Shown here: piece by piece, positions 1 to 7,621 of the stretch
Numbering within the stretch: the first letter of the stretch is position 1
Layout of the letters: every line of letters starts with the position of its first letter
Assembly: GCA_025349905.2 (NCBI GenBank)
Contig: MU625139.1
Location: forward strand, 1 to 10,853
DNA length: 10,853 nt
Origin: Blastocladiella britannica
Taxonomy: Eukaryota > Blastocladiomycota > Blastocladiomycetes > Blastocladiales > Blastocladiaceae
Direction: 5' to 3'
Notes under the pieces: generated by a model
Told to the model about the DNA's origin: nothing
Seen by the model: the letters and a program-made list of their open reading frames with translations, nothing else
Database searches by the model: none
Program-made: the position numbers and the translations under genes

Positions 1-1
1 G

Positions 2-67
2 TATCGGGTTCGTCGTCCTGTTGGTCCGTATTGGGCGCTGACCGAGGCGGAGGGGGTGGATTTGTAG
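2..67 (+). CDS. Possible 3' end of an upstream gene (partial)
   Basis: An open frame enters from the left edge and runs 21 codons to a TAG at 65-67. The last residues read YWALTEAEGVDL. Composition is similar to the coding DNA downstream, and the sequence turns sharply AT-rich after the stop, as expected at a gene end. No family is recognisable from so few residues. Frame 1 also stays open across this stretch and beyond, so the assignment is weak. Confidence 0.3.
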   Translation, partial: YRVRRPVGPYWALTEAEGVDL

Positions 68-156
68 TGTTAAATCATGTTGTGGAACTTTTGTGGAAGT
101 TGGGGTGTTCAGTTTGGGGCAAAATCCACAATATTTGAGTATAATAGATATTATAG
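68..156 (+). promoter_or_regulatory. AT-rich intergenic region and likely promoter of the FAM161-like gene
   Basis: The 89 bp between the stop at 67 and the ATG at 157 are AT-rich, in contrast to the GC-rich genes. A run of A/T motifs (TATAATAGATATTATAG) lies at about 140-156, directly against the chosen start. It may serve as core promoter or leader, or as the 3' end of the preceding gene. This is inferred from composition and position only. Confidence 0.3.
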
Positions 157-2653
157 ATGTTAACACAAACGGATCGAATGGACTCTCCCACCGCCGACGC
201 CGATCTTGTGGTCCGTGGCCGAAATACCCGTGGCGGCGCACCGCTCTCGGTCTCGACTGATCCCGGATCCCTTGCATCCCTTGCATCCCTTGCATCCCCG
301 ATCACCGAGAACATGAATGGCAACGACTTGAATGCATTCGAATGGGAGGCCGACCTTCCACGTCTGATGGCGTTTCAAGCCGAGACCGAGTCGTTCCTGC
401 ACCACCTGGACGTGATGAAGCAAGCCAACGGGCTAGCGCTGCGTGCGCTGGCCGAAGATGCGTGTAAATCCAAGCCGGGGGTCCCGCGATCATCTCGCGG
501 TACCGGTAGCACTGCACCGGCCATGCGACTGCCGCGCGCCGACCAAAACGCTATTTTGGAAGCACTGGTGCGGCGTGGGAGGGATGAAGGCGGCGCATGT
601 GGGCTCGATCAGCTGATTGAGGAGATGTTGGCCGAGTGTCGTCTGTCGGGCAGTCCTGCCGATGATGTGCTGATTGGGCAGCCACATCATGCACCGTCGC
701 AACCGCCCATTCCGGCTTTGGTTCTGGCTCCGATGGCAGCTCCGATGGCAACGCCGAGTTCGCCGGCGGTGCTGGTTGCGTCTCCGACTTGCATGGACTC
801 TCCGCAGTTCCCGGACACGAGCACTTCCTGGCCAGCATCAGTACCTGGCAAGGCCGCAGAAACGCAAGCGAAGGAGACTCCGACGTCTTCAAAGGCGGCG
901 CGCATGTTTGGCGAGACGGAGCGCGCGATGGCGGCCGTTGCAGCCTTCAAGCGGCGCATCAAGAAACTCAAATCGGACGGGCTCGGCGCTACCGCGGAAA
1001 AGTCCCCAGCTGATCCGGTAGTACGGCCTCATGGCGCAGCTGATTGGCCGATGGCTGACAGTGTCGCCCCCACCAGAACCACCATCACCAAGCGCAAGGC
1101 GTGGGATGCGTCTCGCGATGTGATTGCCCAGCGGCCACAGCCCATTTTTGCTGCCAGAGAGAGACCGAACCTCACCATTGATACTGGTCGGCGCGACGTC
1201 GGCGCGAGGGCGGAGCAGCAGCCTCGATCGCTCACTTTGACCGCACTGGTCCAGTCTCCCCGATCTGCCACTGCCGGCAGTAGCGACCGAGATGATGGTG
1301 CAGAAACTCCCACACCACGATTCGTCGCCAAACCGGTCCCTGCCTCCACATTGGTGCCCAAGTATGTGTTTTTCGTATTTTCAAATGAGGAATGGTCTCA
1401 AATGACAAGCAGCACACAGGTACCATGAGATCATGCGCAAGGGCGAGCAACGACGAAAAGAGCGACAGGCCGAGCTTGCCCTGAAGCTGCAGACGTCGCT
1501 GCTCCCGTTCAAGTTCGAGTACTCGAATTCCCTCAAGGCTCGGGTATCCATCTTTTGCCATTTCTTGCTTGAGACTGTGCCTGACGGTTTCCCCGCAAAC
1601 AGCGCGAGCAGCAACAATCGACTCCACCAGAACTGTCGCGATCGCCAACGACACGCACGGGCAGTCTGAGTACCTCGCCGCGATCCCTCGCTCCTCGTCG
1701 GCAGCGCGCCAACAGCAACGTCGTTCCTCGCGCTGCTGGAGCAGCCATGGTCGGCCGCGTGGTCCCAAGGCAGCATCGCACCCGCCCCCCGATCCCGCGC
1801 TCCGACTCGCCCACCGCCGAGCACACGTTCCAGCCGGCCATCAACCCAACGGTCCCCGACTTTAGCGCCGCGCACGAAAAGTTTGCCGAGCAGCTTGCAA
1901 GGCGGCGGCAGAGCGAGCGCGGCGGCAGTAGTTCGCGGTCTCCTGCCAGTGACCAAAAAGGGTTTGCCGGAATCGAGCGGCACCAGCAGCAGATGGATGA
2001 GCGCAAACGCAATACCATTGCGCGTGTCCTGGAAATGGAGAAGGCTGCGCCAGTGCGTGCCAAACCGCCGCCTCCGTTTTCACCGTTGTTGATGGCAGCG
2101 GACGGATCAACGGAAGACGCATCCGATCCACCGCCGCCACGGTCGACGCGAGCAGCCGATCTCAAGCGGATTGCGCGCGAGGCAGTGGAACGTGCGCGGG
2201 TGGAGGCAGAGGCGGTCGAGAAGGAGCAGCAAGCGGCGCGCGAGCGGCGGGCGGCGGCGCTGCGGCAGGTGATTCGGGCGGCCATGGTGCAAGAGGAGCA
2301 GCGGCAGTCGTTCAAGTCGCGCGTGCGTATGCGGGACGTGGTGGAGGAGGCAGGATCTTCTCGGAAAGGTACATTGCCATCATCATCATCATCATCATCA
2401 TCATCATTCTGTGGGTGAAACTAACCAAAACTGTGTACGTGTAGCCATGGCCTCATCGACCAAGCAGTACCAGTCGTTCTTGCAGGAGATGGAGGCGAGG
2501 TTGGATGCACGCGGACTGTCGTTTCAGGGATCGTCTGAGGTGCGAAGGCAGGCCGAGGCGGCAGTGGAGCGGCGAGTGTCGGCAGTCCTCCAGCAGTCCT
2601 CCGGTAGCAGTCAGCTGATACCAGAAAATAGCGAAAGGTGGCGCGATCTGTGA
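157..2653 (+). CDS. FAM161-like coiled-coil protein, candidate ciliary/centrosomal factor (4 exons)
   Basis: Exon model: 157-1361, 1420-1543, 1603-2368 and 2445-2653 (2304 nt, 767 aa). The introns are 58, 59 and 76 nt, start GTATGT, GTATCC and GTACAT, and end in AG. CTGAC and CTAAC branch-like motifs are visible in introns 2 and 3. The reading frame is kept across all three. Residues 1-385 are low-complexity (Ala/Ser/Pro). Around 389-436 comes FVAKPVP, then a YHEIMRKGEQRRKERQ helix and PFKFEYSN, followed at about 518-544 by TFQPAINPTVPDF and a charged helix. A strongly charged coiled coil covers about 626-685. This order of F-x-A-x-P-x-P, R/K/E helix, PFxF and PDF elements resembles the FAM161 (UPF0564) family, which acts at ciliary basal bodies and centrosomes and binds microtubules. 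The family call rests on short motifs recalled without an alignment. The first exon junction interrupts the motif block, which supports splicing. An in-frame ATG at 178 is an alternative start. Confidence 0.6.
271..297 (+). repeat. Three tandem 9-nt units
   Basis: The unit CTTGCATCC is repeated three times without mismatch in exon 1 of the FAM161-like gene. It encodes three Leu-Ala-Ser units in an otherwise disordered N-terminal region. A short coding minisatellite with no apparent other function. Confidence 0.9.
2378..2407 (+). repeat. (CAT)10 microsatellite inside an intron
   Basis: Ten perfect CAT units lie in the third intron (2369-2444) of the FAM161-like gene, between the GTACAT donor and a CTAAC branch-like motif at 2421-2425. 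If the intron were retained, the repeat would read as poly-Ser and stop soon after at a TGA. Repeat length changes would therefore alter intron length only. Confidence 0.9.
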
Positions 2654-2764
2654 CGGATGAACATGAACCTCCTCTTCTTCAACAGTCTCTGCCATTCCAC
2701 AAAGAATAATCAGCGCACCCTCAAGGCACACCCCCACCTCCACTTTTTCACATTTTCGCTTTAC

Positions 2765-3764
2765 ATGCCTTCGGCCTCCACCGCGCGTACCCCCCACCAC
2801 CCCTCGCACCCTGTCGATCCCTCGCGTCGCCCCCCCTCGTCTCCCCCCGTCGGCATTGCCAGCGCTGCTTCCGGCGGAGGTGGAGGTCCGTCTTTCCATG
2901 GCTCATCATCATCGTCATCAGCATCATCCCCACCTTCGGCTTCGGCCACCACCACTCGCCGTGGCGCCAAGCTCAACAAGTCGCGCCGCGATGCGGGCCC
3001 GGCCGCCCGCTCCGATGCGCTGTACGACGTCGAGTCGGCGCTGGGCGGCGGAGACGTGAACGAGCCGGCGTCGCTGCCGCGCATTGATCCGGCCGACGAC
3101 CGCGACGCGATCGCTGCTGCTGCCGCCACGCATGGTCGGTCGCGCAAGACCTCGGCCATCAGCGTTGGTGGGTCGCGCGCCAAGTCGGTTGAGAAAGCTA
3201 CTCCTGCAGTTCCTGCTGTTGTCGTCCCAGCGTCGCCGATTGCGGTGGTGACTGCGAGCAACAACAAGAAAAAGGGCGGCAAGAACGCCAAGGCCGCTGC
3301 CACCGCCAGCGTGGACGGCAGCGCGGACAACAACGAGGACGAAGCCAGTGACGAGGACGCCGGTAGCCGTCGCAAGTCGGCCCGGGCCCGGTCCGCGGCC
3401 AAGAAGCACCCGTCGCCGACGTCACCCACCACCACCAAATCGGCTGCGCCGGTGGCGACGCGTGGCCGTGGCCGGGACGGCAGCAACGGCAGCAACGGCA
3501 GCAACGGCGCCGATGCCGACCAGGCGGGGAGCGACGACTCGAGCGTGCGGTCGCCGTCGCCGTCGCGTCAGCGGTATGTTCTCGTGGTGATGTGAAATCC
3601 GCCACTCTCTCACAAAATATTTAGGGAGGCCGCTGACAAGGCAGTCCTGCTCAAGACCGAGCAGGCGCGCGCCGATCTGGAGCGTCTGGCGCTGATCCGC
3701 CTGGAACGCGAGACGGCCGCGGCTCGCCGCTCCGCCGACAAGGTTGCCAAGCTCCATACGAGTA

Positions 3765-3816
<52 letters not shown>

Positions 3817-3956
3817 CAGCACCACGACCAACAGTGTCGCGGCGGCGGCGGTTGCCAAGTCCACTGCCAAGGCTCCCAAGCCCGGATCGGCGGCCGCCCA
3901 GCGCGCCAAGTCGGCGGCGGCGGCGGCGGCAGCGCTGGTGGCGGAGACTGCGCCGG

Positions 3957-3987
<31 letters not shown>

Positions 3988-4030
3988 AGTTCCTCCCCCG
4001 ACCAAGCGCGTGGGCAAGGCGCGTCCGTGA
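2765..4030 (+). CDS. Low-complexity basic protein with a PDAP1/PP28-like C-terminal helix (2 exons)
   Basis: Exons are 2765-3573 and 3625-4030 (404 aa). The 51-nt intron starts GTATGT and ends TTTAG, and the frame is kept. Residues 1-265 are Ser/Ala/Pro/Lys-rich with acidic and basic patches, a poly-Ser tract and a GSN repeat, and look disordered. Exon 2 opens with a helix at about 271-310 containing KTEQARADLERLALIRLERE. This strongly recalls the conserved C-terminal segment of PDAP1 (PP28, 28 kDa heat- and acid-stable phosphoprotein), whose helix has the pattern KTEQAKADLARLAIIR. The remainder is Ala-rich, including 15 consecutive Ala. The N-terminal half of PDAP1 is not recognisable and the protein is about twice the usual length, so this is a divergent member or an unrelated protein with a similar helix. 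Start: the in-frame ATG at 2657 would add a T/H/F-rich segment unlike the rest, so 2765 is preferred. Gene existence is more certain than its name. Confidence 0.6.
3770..3814 (+). repeat. (GCT)15 microsatellite encoding poly-Ala
   Basis: Fifteen uninterrupted GCT codons encode an Ala tract just after the PDAP1-like helix. Further Ala runs downstream use mostly GCG/GCC codons. The purity at the DNA level suggests recent slippage expansion. In another frame it would read as poly-Leu. Confidence 0.95.
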
Positions 4031-4089
4031 TCCCTCGATGATGTTTTTTTTCTTTTTTTCTCTTTCCCAATGAAAGTCACTTTGCTGAA
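4031..4089 (+). promoter_or_regulatory. 59-bp intergenic region with pyrimidine tract
   Basis: Between the stop at 4030 and the ATG at 4090 lies a T/C-rich block at about 4044-4067 with runs of 8 and 7 T. It must hold both the 3' end of the upstream gene and the promoter of the PIG-O gene. An upstream out-of-frame ATG at 4070 opens a 61-codon frame overlapping the PIG-O start. The transcript probably begins after it, or initiation is leaky. Confidence 0.4.
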
Positions 4090-6684
4090 ATGCGACGCTT
4101 TGGCCATAAACAGAGCAGCAGCGCCATGGTGGTGGTGTCGTTCGCCTCGGTCCTCGCGCTGGCCGGTCTCGCGTGGTTTCGCAGCGGGTTCCTGCTCGCG
4201 CGCACTGGCCTGGCCGCCATCTCGACCTGCCACGACCCCCCACCGCCGCTATTAAACGGCACCTCGCCAGAAGAGTGCTGGATCCCCCGCCCGCACCCGG
4301 TCCTCCGCCGCGCCGTGATCCTGGTGGTCGACGCGCTGCGCCACGACTTTGCCGCCCCGATCGCCCCGCGCACGCTGGCCGCGCGCGTGGCTGCCGACCC
4401 GGGCGCCGCCAATTACCTGGGCCGATTGCCGGTACTGGACCCGGCGCACCACGCTCCCGGGCACGCGCGACTGTTCCGGGCCTACGCCGACCCGCCGACG
4501 ACCACGCTGCAGCGCATAAAGGCGCTGACCACGGGCTCGCTGCCGACGTTTGTGGAAATGGGCGCCAATTTCGGCGGGGCCGCGGCCATTCGCGACGACT
4601 CGGTGCTGTTGCAGATCGCCAGCACGAATCGGTCGGTCGTGTTCATGGGCGACGACACGTGGCTCCCGCTGTACGAGCACCTGATGGCAAGGTCGTTTGA
4701 CGCCCCCTCGCTGGACGTGTGGGACCTGGACACGGTCGACAACATGGTGACTGCCCATTTGTACGACGAGATGAGGCACGAGTCCAAGGATTGGGCGCTT
4801 CTGATTGGCCACATGCTCGGCGTCGACCACGTGGGCCACCGGTACTACCCGGCGCACCCGGCCATGGCCACCAAGCTGGACCAGGTGAACGGCGTGATTG
4901 CCCGCGCGGTCCACGAGCTCCCGGACGATGCGGTGCTGGTGGTGCTGGGCGACCACGGGATGGACGCCAAGGGCGATCATGGCGGCGAGTCCGAGTGGGA
5001 GACGGGGGCTGCTCTGTGGATGTTCTCCAAGCACCCGATCTTTGGCACTGACGCCGCTCCTCCACACGATCAAGGTGATTCCAACATGAACCAGATTGAC
5101 CTGGTCCCGACCCTCTCGCTGCTGCTCGGGCTGCCGATTCCGTTCGAAAACATTGGCAGCCTGATCGCCGACGCGTTCCCTGCCGGCTCTCGTGCCGCCG
5201 CCGTCCAAGCTAACGCCGCACAAGTCCGCCGGTACCTGCTGGCGTACGCGGCGGCAGCACCCGGTGACTTTCCGCCCGCCGAGCTGGGCCGAATGCTCGC
5301 CCTCTTTGACGATGACCAATACCTCCAGTTCCTGTCGGCGGCCCTGGCGCTGTGCCGTGACGTGTGGGCGCGGTTCGACGAGGGGGACATGGCCAAGGGC
5401 CTGGGGCTGTTACTGGCCGCTGTCTTGTCGCTCTTATGGGTGCTTCCGCGGACGTTGTCGTCGTCGTCGTCCCTGCTGCGGCAAAGGAGCATATCATCCG
5501 CTGTCACAGTCGCGGTCGTGGCGTACCCGGTGCTCCTGGGATTCATGTACTACTCGGACTCGTTTGTGATTTACGAGGACGCGCTGACCGCGTCGGCCAT
5601 GTCCGTGGCGCTCTTGTTGCCGTTCCTCGGGATGGCGCTGTCATCGTCCGCATCGTTCCGGTCATGGACGCCGTGGATCGCGGCCCTCGCCCTCCACGGC
5701 GTATCGCGCCGCGTGACCGTGTGCCGCGACGAGCAAATCCCCGGATGCGTCAACACTTTCAGTGGCAGCAGCACGAGCAGCGGGTGGCTAGGAATGGCGA
5801 GTTCACCTGCGATTGCCGGCGTGCTCGCGCTGGTCGCGTACGCTGCCACGCGTGCTGCGGGCCCAACGCGCCGCGCCGCGATCGGGTCAGCGGCGCTGCT
5901 TGTCGCGTACTGGGTCGCCGATCATCCGTGGGGGGCTGCTGCTGTCACTGGAGCACTACCTCTGCTGCAGCCGCTGCCGCTGCCGCGCGCGGTGGCCGTG
6001 TGGGTGGCGCGGGTGCACGCGGCGTGGTGGGCGGCGTGCGTGGTGGCCGCGGTCCGGCGTCGACACCGCATGCACCCTCAACAAGACTACAACGACACCG
6101 CTGAAGAAGAGGACGATCCCTGGACGCCGCTGGTCTTGATGCTGGTAGCGCAGACCCAGTCGCCCGCGGCCATCACGGGTCTCGTGGCAGTAGCCGTGGC
6201 CGTGGCAGCCGCCGCAAGCACCCCAACCAACCCGCTGATCGCCGGCACCGTCGCCCATTTGGCGGTCCGCACCGGGTTCTTTACCACTGGCCACCAAGCG
6301 GCGCTGGCGTCGGTCCAGTGGTCGGTCTCGCACGTCGGGCTCTGGGCCACCCACCCGGTCTTGTCGCCGCTCCTGGTGCTGACCAATACGGTCGGCCACG
6401 TCGCAGTGGTCGTGACGGCGGTGCTAATGGCAGGTCAGAAGCGCCAGCCGGCAGCAACGATTGTTTCCGCGCTTGTTGGGCTCGAGATCTGGCACGCGAC
6501 ACACGCATCGGTCGCCGCGGCGGTCCTGCGCCGACACTTGATGGTCTGGCGCGTGTTTGCTCCCCGGTGGATGCTGGCGGCGCTGTTGCTGGTGGCAGTG
6601 CTGGTGTCGGTCGGGCTTTATGCCATTGGCTCGGTCTGTAGTACTTGGTGGACGCGTCGCTCGTTGCCCAAGAAAGCAAAGTAA
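4090..6684 (+). CDS. GPI13/PIGO: GPI ethanolamine phosphate transferase 3 (GPI13/PIG-O)
   Basis: An intronless 864-aa ER membrane enzyme that adds ethanolamine phosphate to the third mannose of the GPI-anchor precursor. This phosphoethanolamine later links to the protein. A membrane anchor at about 13-30 is followed by GFLLAR and a luminal alkaline-phosphatase-like domain at about 73-345. Its motifs include VVDALRHDF (D81), DPPTTTLQRIKALTTGSLP (candidate nucleophile Thr within 137-139), VFMGDDTW (187-191), LGVDHVGH (243-250), and GDHGMDAKGDHGGES (287-301), which supplies the remaining metal ligands. DPPTTT with LTTGSLPTF is typical of the PIG-O branch, as opposed to PIG-N or PIG-G. Hydrophobic segments from about 430 to 855 form the multispan C-terminal half. 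The family is usually about 1000-1100 aa, so the membrane half is compact. A second in-frame ATG at 4126, in GCCATGG context just before the anchor, is a plausible alternative start. Confidence 0.95.
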   Translation: MRRFGHKQSSSAMVVVSFASVLALAGLAWFRSGFLLARTGLAAISTCHDPPPPLLNGTSPEECWIPRPHPVLRRAVILVVDALRHDFAAPIAPRTLAARVAADPGAANYLGRLPVLDPAHHAPGHARLFRAYADPPTTTLQRIKALTTGSLPTFVEMGANFGGAAAIRDDSVLLQIASTNRSVVFMGDDTWLPLYEHLMARSFDAPSLDVWDLDTVDNMVTAHLYDEMRHESKDWALLIGHMLGVDHVGHRYYPAHPAMATKLDQVNGVIARAVHELPDDAVLVVLGDHGMDAKGDHGGESEWETGAALWMFSKHPIFGTDAAPPHDQGDSNMNQIDLVPTLSLLLGLPIPFENIGSLIADAFPAGSRAAAVQANAAQVRRYLLAYAAAAPGDFPPAELGRMLALFDDDQYLQFLSAALALCRDVWARFDEGDMAKGLGLLLAAVLSLLWVLPRTLSSSSSLLRQRSISSAVTVAVVAYPVLLGFMYYSDSFVIYEDALTASAMSVALLLPFLGMALSSSASFRSWTPWIAALALHGVSRRVTVCRDEQIPGCVNTFSGSSTSSGWLGMASSPAIAGVLALVAYAATRAAGPTRRAAIGSAALLVAYWVADHPWGAAAVTGALPLLQPLPLPRAVAVWVARVHAAWWAACVVAAVRRRHRMHPQQDYNDTAEEEDDPWTPLVLMLVAQTQSPAAITGLVAVAVAVAAAASTPTNPLIAGTVAHLAVRTGFFTTGHQAALASVQWSVSHVGLWATHPVLSPLLVLTNTVGHVAVVVTAVLMAGQKRQPAATIVSALVGLEIWHATHASVAAAVLRRHLMVWRVFAPRWMLAALLLVAVLVSVGLYAIGSVCSTWWTRRSLPKKAK

Positions 6685-6688
6685 TAAA
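6683..6688 (+). terminator. AATAAA polyadenylation signal overlapping the PIG-O stop codon
   Basis: A canonical AATAAA begins on the second base of the TAA stop (6682-6684). Cleavage 10-30 nt downstream would fall near or inside the last codons of the convergent gene on the other strand, whose stop is at 6706-6708. Position and motif fit. Usage is inferred. Confidence 0.55.
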
Positions 6689-6705
6689 CAACGATTACTA
6701 TATTA

Positions 6706-6921
6706 TCAGGTAGACGACGACGACGACGACGACGACGAGACGCGTGGGATCTCGGAAAACTTGAGCGACGACGGCGCGTCGGCGCGCTGCTTGGCGCCAA
6801 AGAAGGTGCGCTCGACCAGGATCTTGGTGGACACGACCAGGATTGGGATCGAGACAATGACTGTGAGCCAGCGGAACTGGCGGTCCGAGAGCGGTGGGCG
6901 CGGTTTCTGGCCGGGGAACAT
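6706..6921 (-). CDS. Small single-span membrane protein, 71 aa, family unknown
   Basis: A single-exon frame begins MFPGQKPRPPLSDRQFRW. One hydrophobic helix follows at about 18-37 (LTVIVSIPILVVSTKIL), then a positively charged RTFFGAKQR and a hydrophilic tail ending in a poly-Ser run. The short Pro/Arg-rich N-terminus, one helix and basic flank resemble small mitochondrial inner-membrane or ER assembly proteins, but I do not recognise the family. Support for a real gene: it fills the space between two solid genes, its ATG is preceded by eight A like the neighbouring starts, it shares a divergent promoter region with NDUFA8, and the hydrophobic segment is cleanly bounded. The poly-Ser end comes from a (GAC)8 microsatellite. 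It converges on PIG-O with 21 bp between stop codons. Confidence 0.65.
   Translation of the reverse strand: MFPGQKPRPPLSDRQFRWLTVIVSIPILVVSTKILVERTFFGAKQRADAPSSLKFSEIPRVSSSSSSSSST
6713..6736 (-). repeat. (GAC)8 microsatellite encoding a poly-Ser C-terminus
   Basis: Eight perfect GAC units on the + strand read as TCG Ser codons in the small membrane protein on the - strand, just before its Thr-stop. They lie within the likely 3' UTR of the convergent PIG-O transcript. Confidence 0.9.
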
Positions 6922-7048
6922 TTTTTTTACTTTATTTTATTTTATTTTATTTTATTTTTAATTCTTTTCAACTGAGAGGCACGACAACAACAACAATACG
7001 GCAGAGGCCGAGAAGCTCTTTGTCAAACTGTTCGCCAAAAAAAAAAAA
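6922..7048. promoter_or_regulatory. Divergent 127-bp promoter region with TTTAT repeats and poly(A) leaders
   Basis: This gap separates the ATG of the small membrane protein (- strand, 6921) from that of NDUFA8 (+ strand, 7049). It is strongly AT-rich on the left, with TTTAT repeats at 6931-6955. A run of 12 A at 7037-7048 abuts the NDUFA8 ATG. Read on the - strand, eight A abut the other ATG. Both genes must start transcription here, so a bidirectional promoter is likely. Confidence 0.6.
6931..6955 (+). repeat. (TTTAT)5 tandem repeat
   Basis: Five perfect TTTAT units in the divergent promoter region, followed by an imperfect TTTTTA. On the - strand this is an ATAAA repeat within 40 nt of the small gene's start. 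It may act as a nucleosome-excluding dA:dT element, by analogy with other compact genomes. Confidence 0.9.
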
Positions 7049-7567
7049 ATGTCCAACCCCGACAACACCCCCCTGTTCACGCGCGGCACGTACTCGGTTG
7101 CGGTGCCCGGCGGCGACCAGCCGTTCACCGAGCTCGGGGTGACGTCTGCGCCCCTGACGTCGGCCGCGTTCTTTATCGGCGCGTTCTGCAAGGCCTACAA
7201 CGAGGACTTTATGCTGTGCAAGAACGAGAACGCCGACCCACGGCACTGTCTGCGCGAGGGCCGCAAGGTCACGCGCTGCGCCGCCGACTTGCTGGTCAAG
7301 CTCAAGTCGCAGTGCGCCGACACCTACGCCGCGCACTGGCAGTGCCTCGACAAGCAGAACCACGAGTTCAAGGCCTGCCGGCCCGAGGAACGGGCACTGA
7401 ACGCTTGCGTGTTTGACAAGCTGGTTTGTGTTGTAATTATTACTATCACTTGTCTGTATTTTATTTTAACATTGTGCCGATAACAGGGCCTCACCAAGCA
7501 CATTCCCGACACACCAAAGGGCGAGGTTCCGATCCACCTCAAGGAAAAGCCGATCCACTACTTTTAA
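7049..7567 (+). CDS. NDUFA8: NADH:ubiquinone oxidoreductase subunit NDUFA8 (PGIV, twin-CX9C)
   Basis: Exons are 7049-7423 and 7487-7567 (151 aa). The 63-nt intron starts GTTTGT and ends ATAACAG. This is an accessory subunit of mitochondrial complex I, located on the intermembrane-space side. Four CX9C motifs form two CHCH pairs: CKAYNEDFMLC with CLREGRKVTRC, then CADTYAAHWQC with CRPEERALNAC. All eight cysteines are present with exact spacing, fitting disulfide import through the Mia40/CHCHD4 route and no presequence. Two CHCH pairs plus the ACVFDKLGL stretch are characteristic of NDUFA8 as opposed to single-pair CX9C proteins. The protein ends KEKPIHYF, close to the usual fungal/animal size (about 170-180 aa). 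The intron splits the DKL-GL junction in phase 0. The start is clear: twelve A directly precede the ATG. It converges with GPHR with 54 bp between stop codons. Confidence 0.95.
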
Positions 7568-7621
7568 TGTTGCTCAGTGTGTGGTTGGTCTTCTTGGAAT
7601 ATATTCGTGATGTGATGGACG
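7568..7621. terminator. 54-bp convergent 3' region with palindromic GAATATATTC
   Basis: This is the whole space between the NDUFA8 stop (+) and the GPHR stop (-). No AATAAA occurs on either strand. A perfect 10-bp palindrome GAATATATTC at 7597-7606 presents the same AU-rich core to both transcripts and could act as a shared polyadenylation efficiency element. On the - strand, ATTAAA, a common variant signal, overlaps the NDUFA8 stop codon. Function is inferred. Confidence 0.4.

Noticed and set aside
1533..2315. 260-codon - strand frame opposite the FAM161-like gene
   Set aside because: A Ser/Arg/Ala-rich shadow of the + strand coding sequence. The + strand has consistent splice sites and motifs across this region.
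2378..2407. Regular repeats checked as a possible CRISPR or other array
   Set aside because: All repeats in the window are simple microsatellites or homopolymers (CAT, GCT, GAC, TTTAT, GGA, A33) with no spacers.
2761..3504. 247-codon - strand frame opposite the PDAP1-like gene
   Set aside because: Low-complexity translation caused by repetitive Ala/Ser/Gly codons on the other strand, with no recognisable domain.
4252..5319. Long open frame of 355 codons on the - strand opposite PIG-O
   Set aside because: It lies wholly antisense to the conserved catalytic domain. GC-rich coding DNA commonly leaves the opposite frame open, and its translation (His/Gln/Arg-rich) shows no domain.
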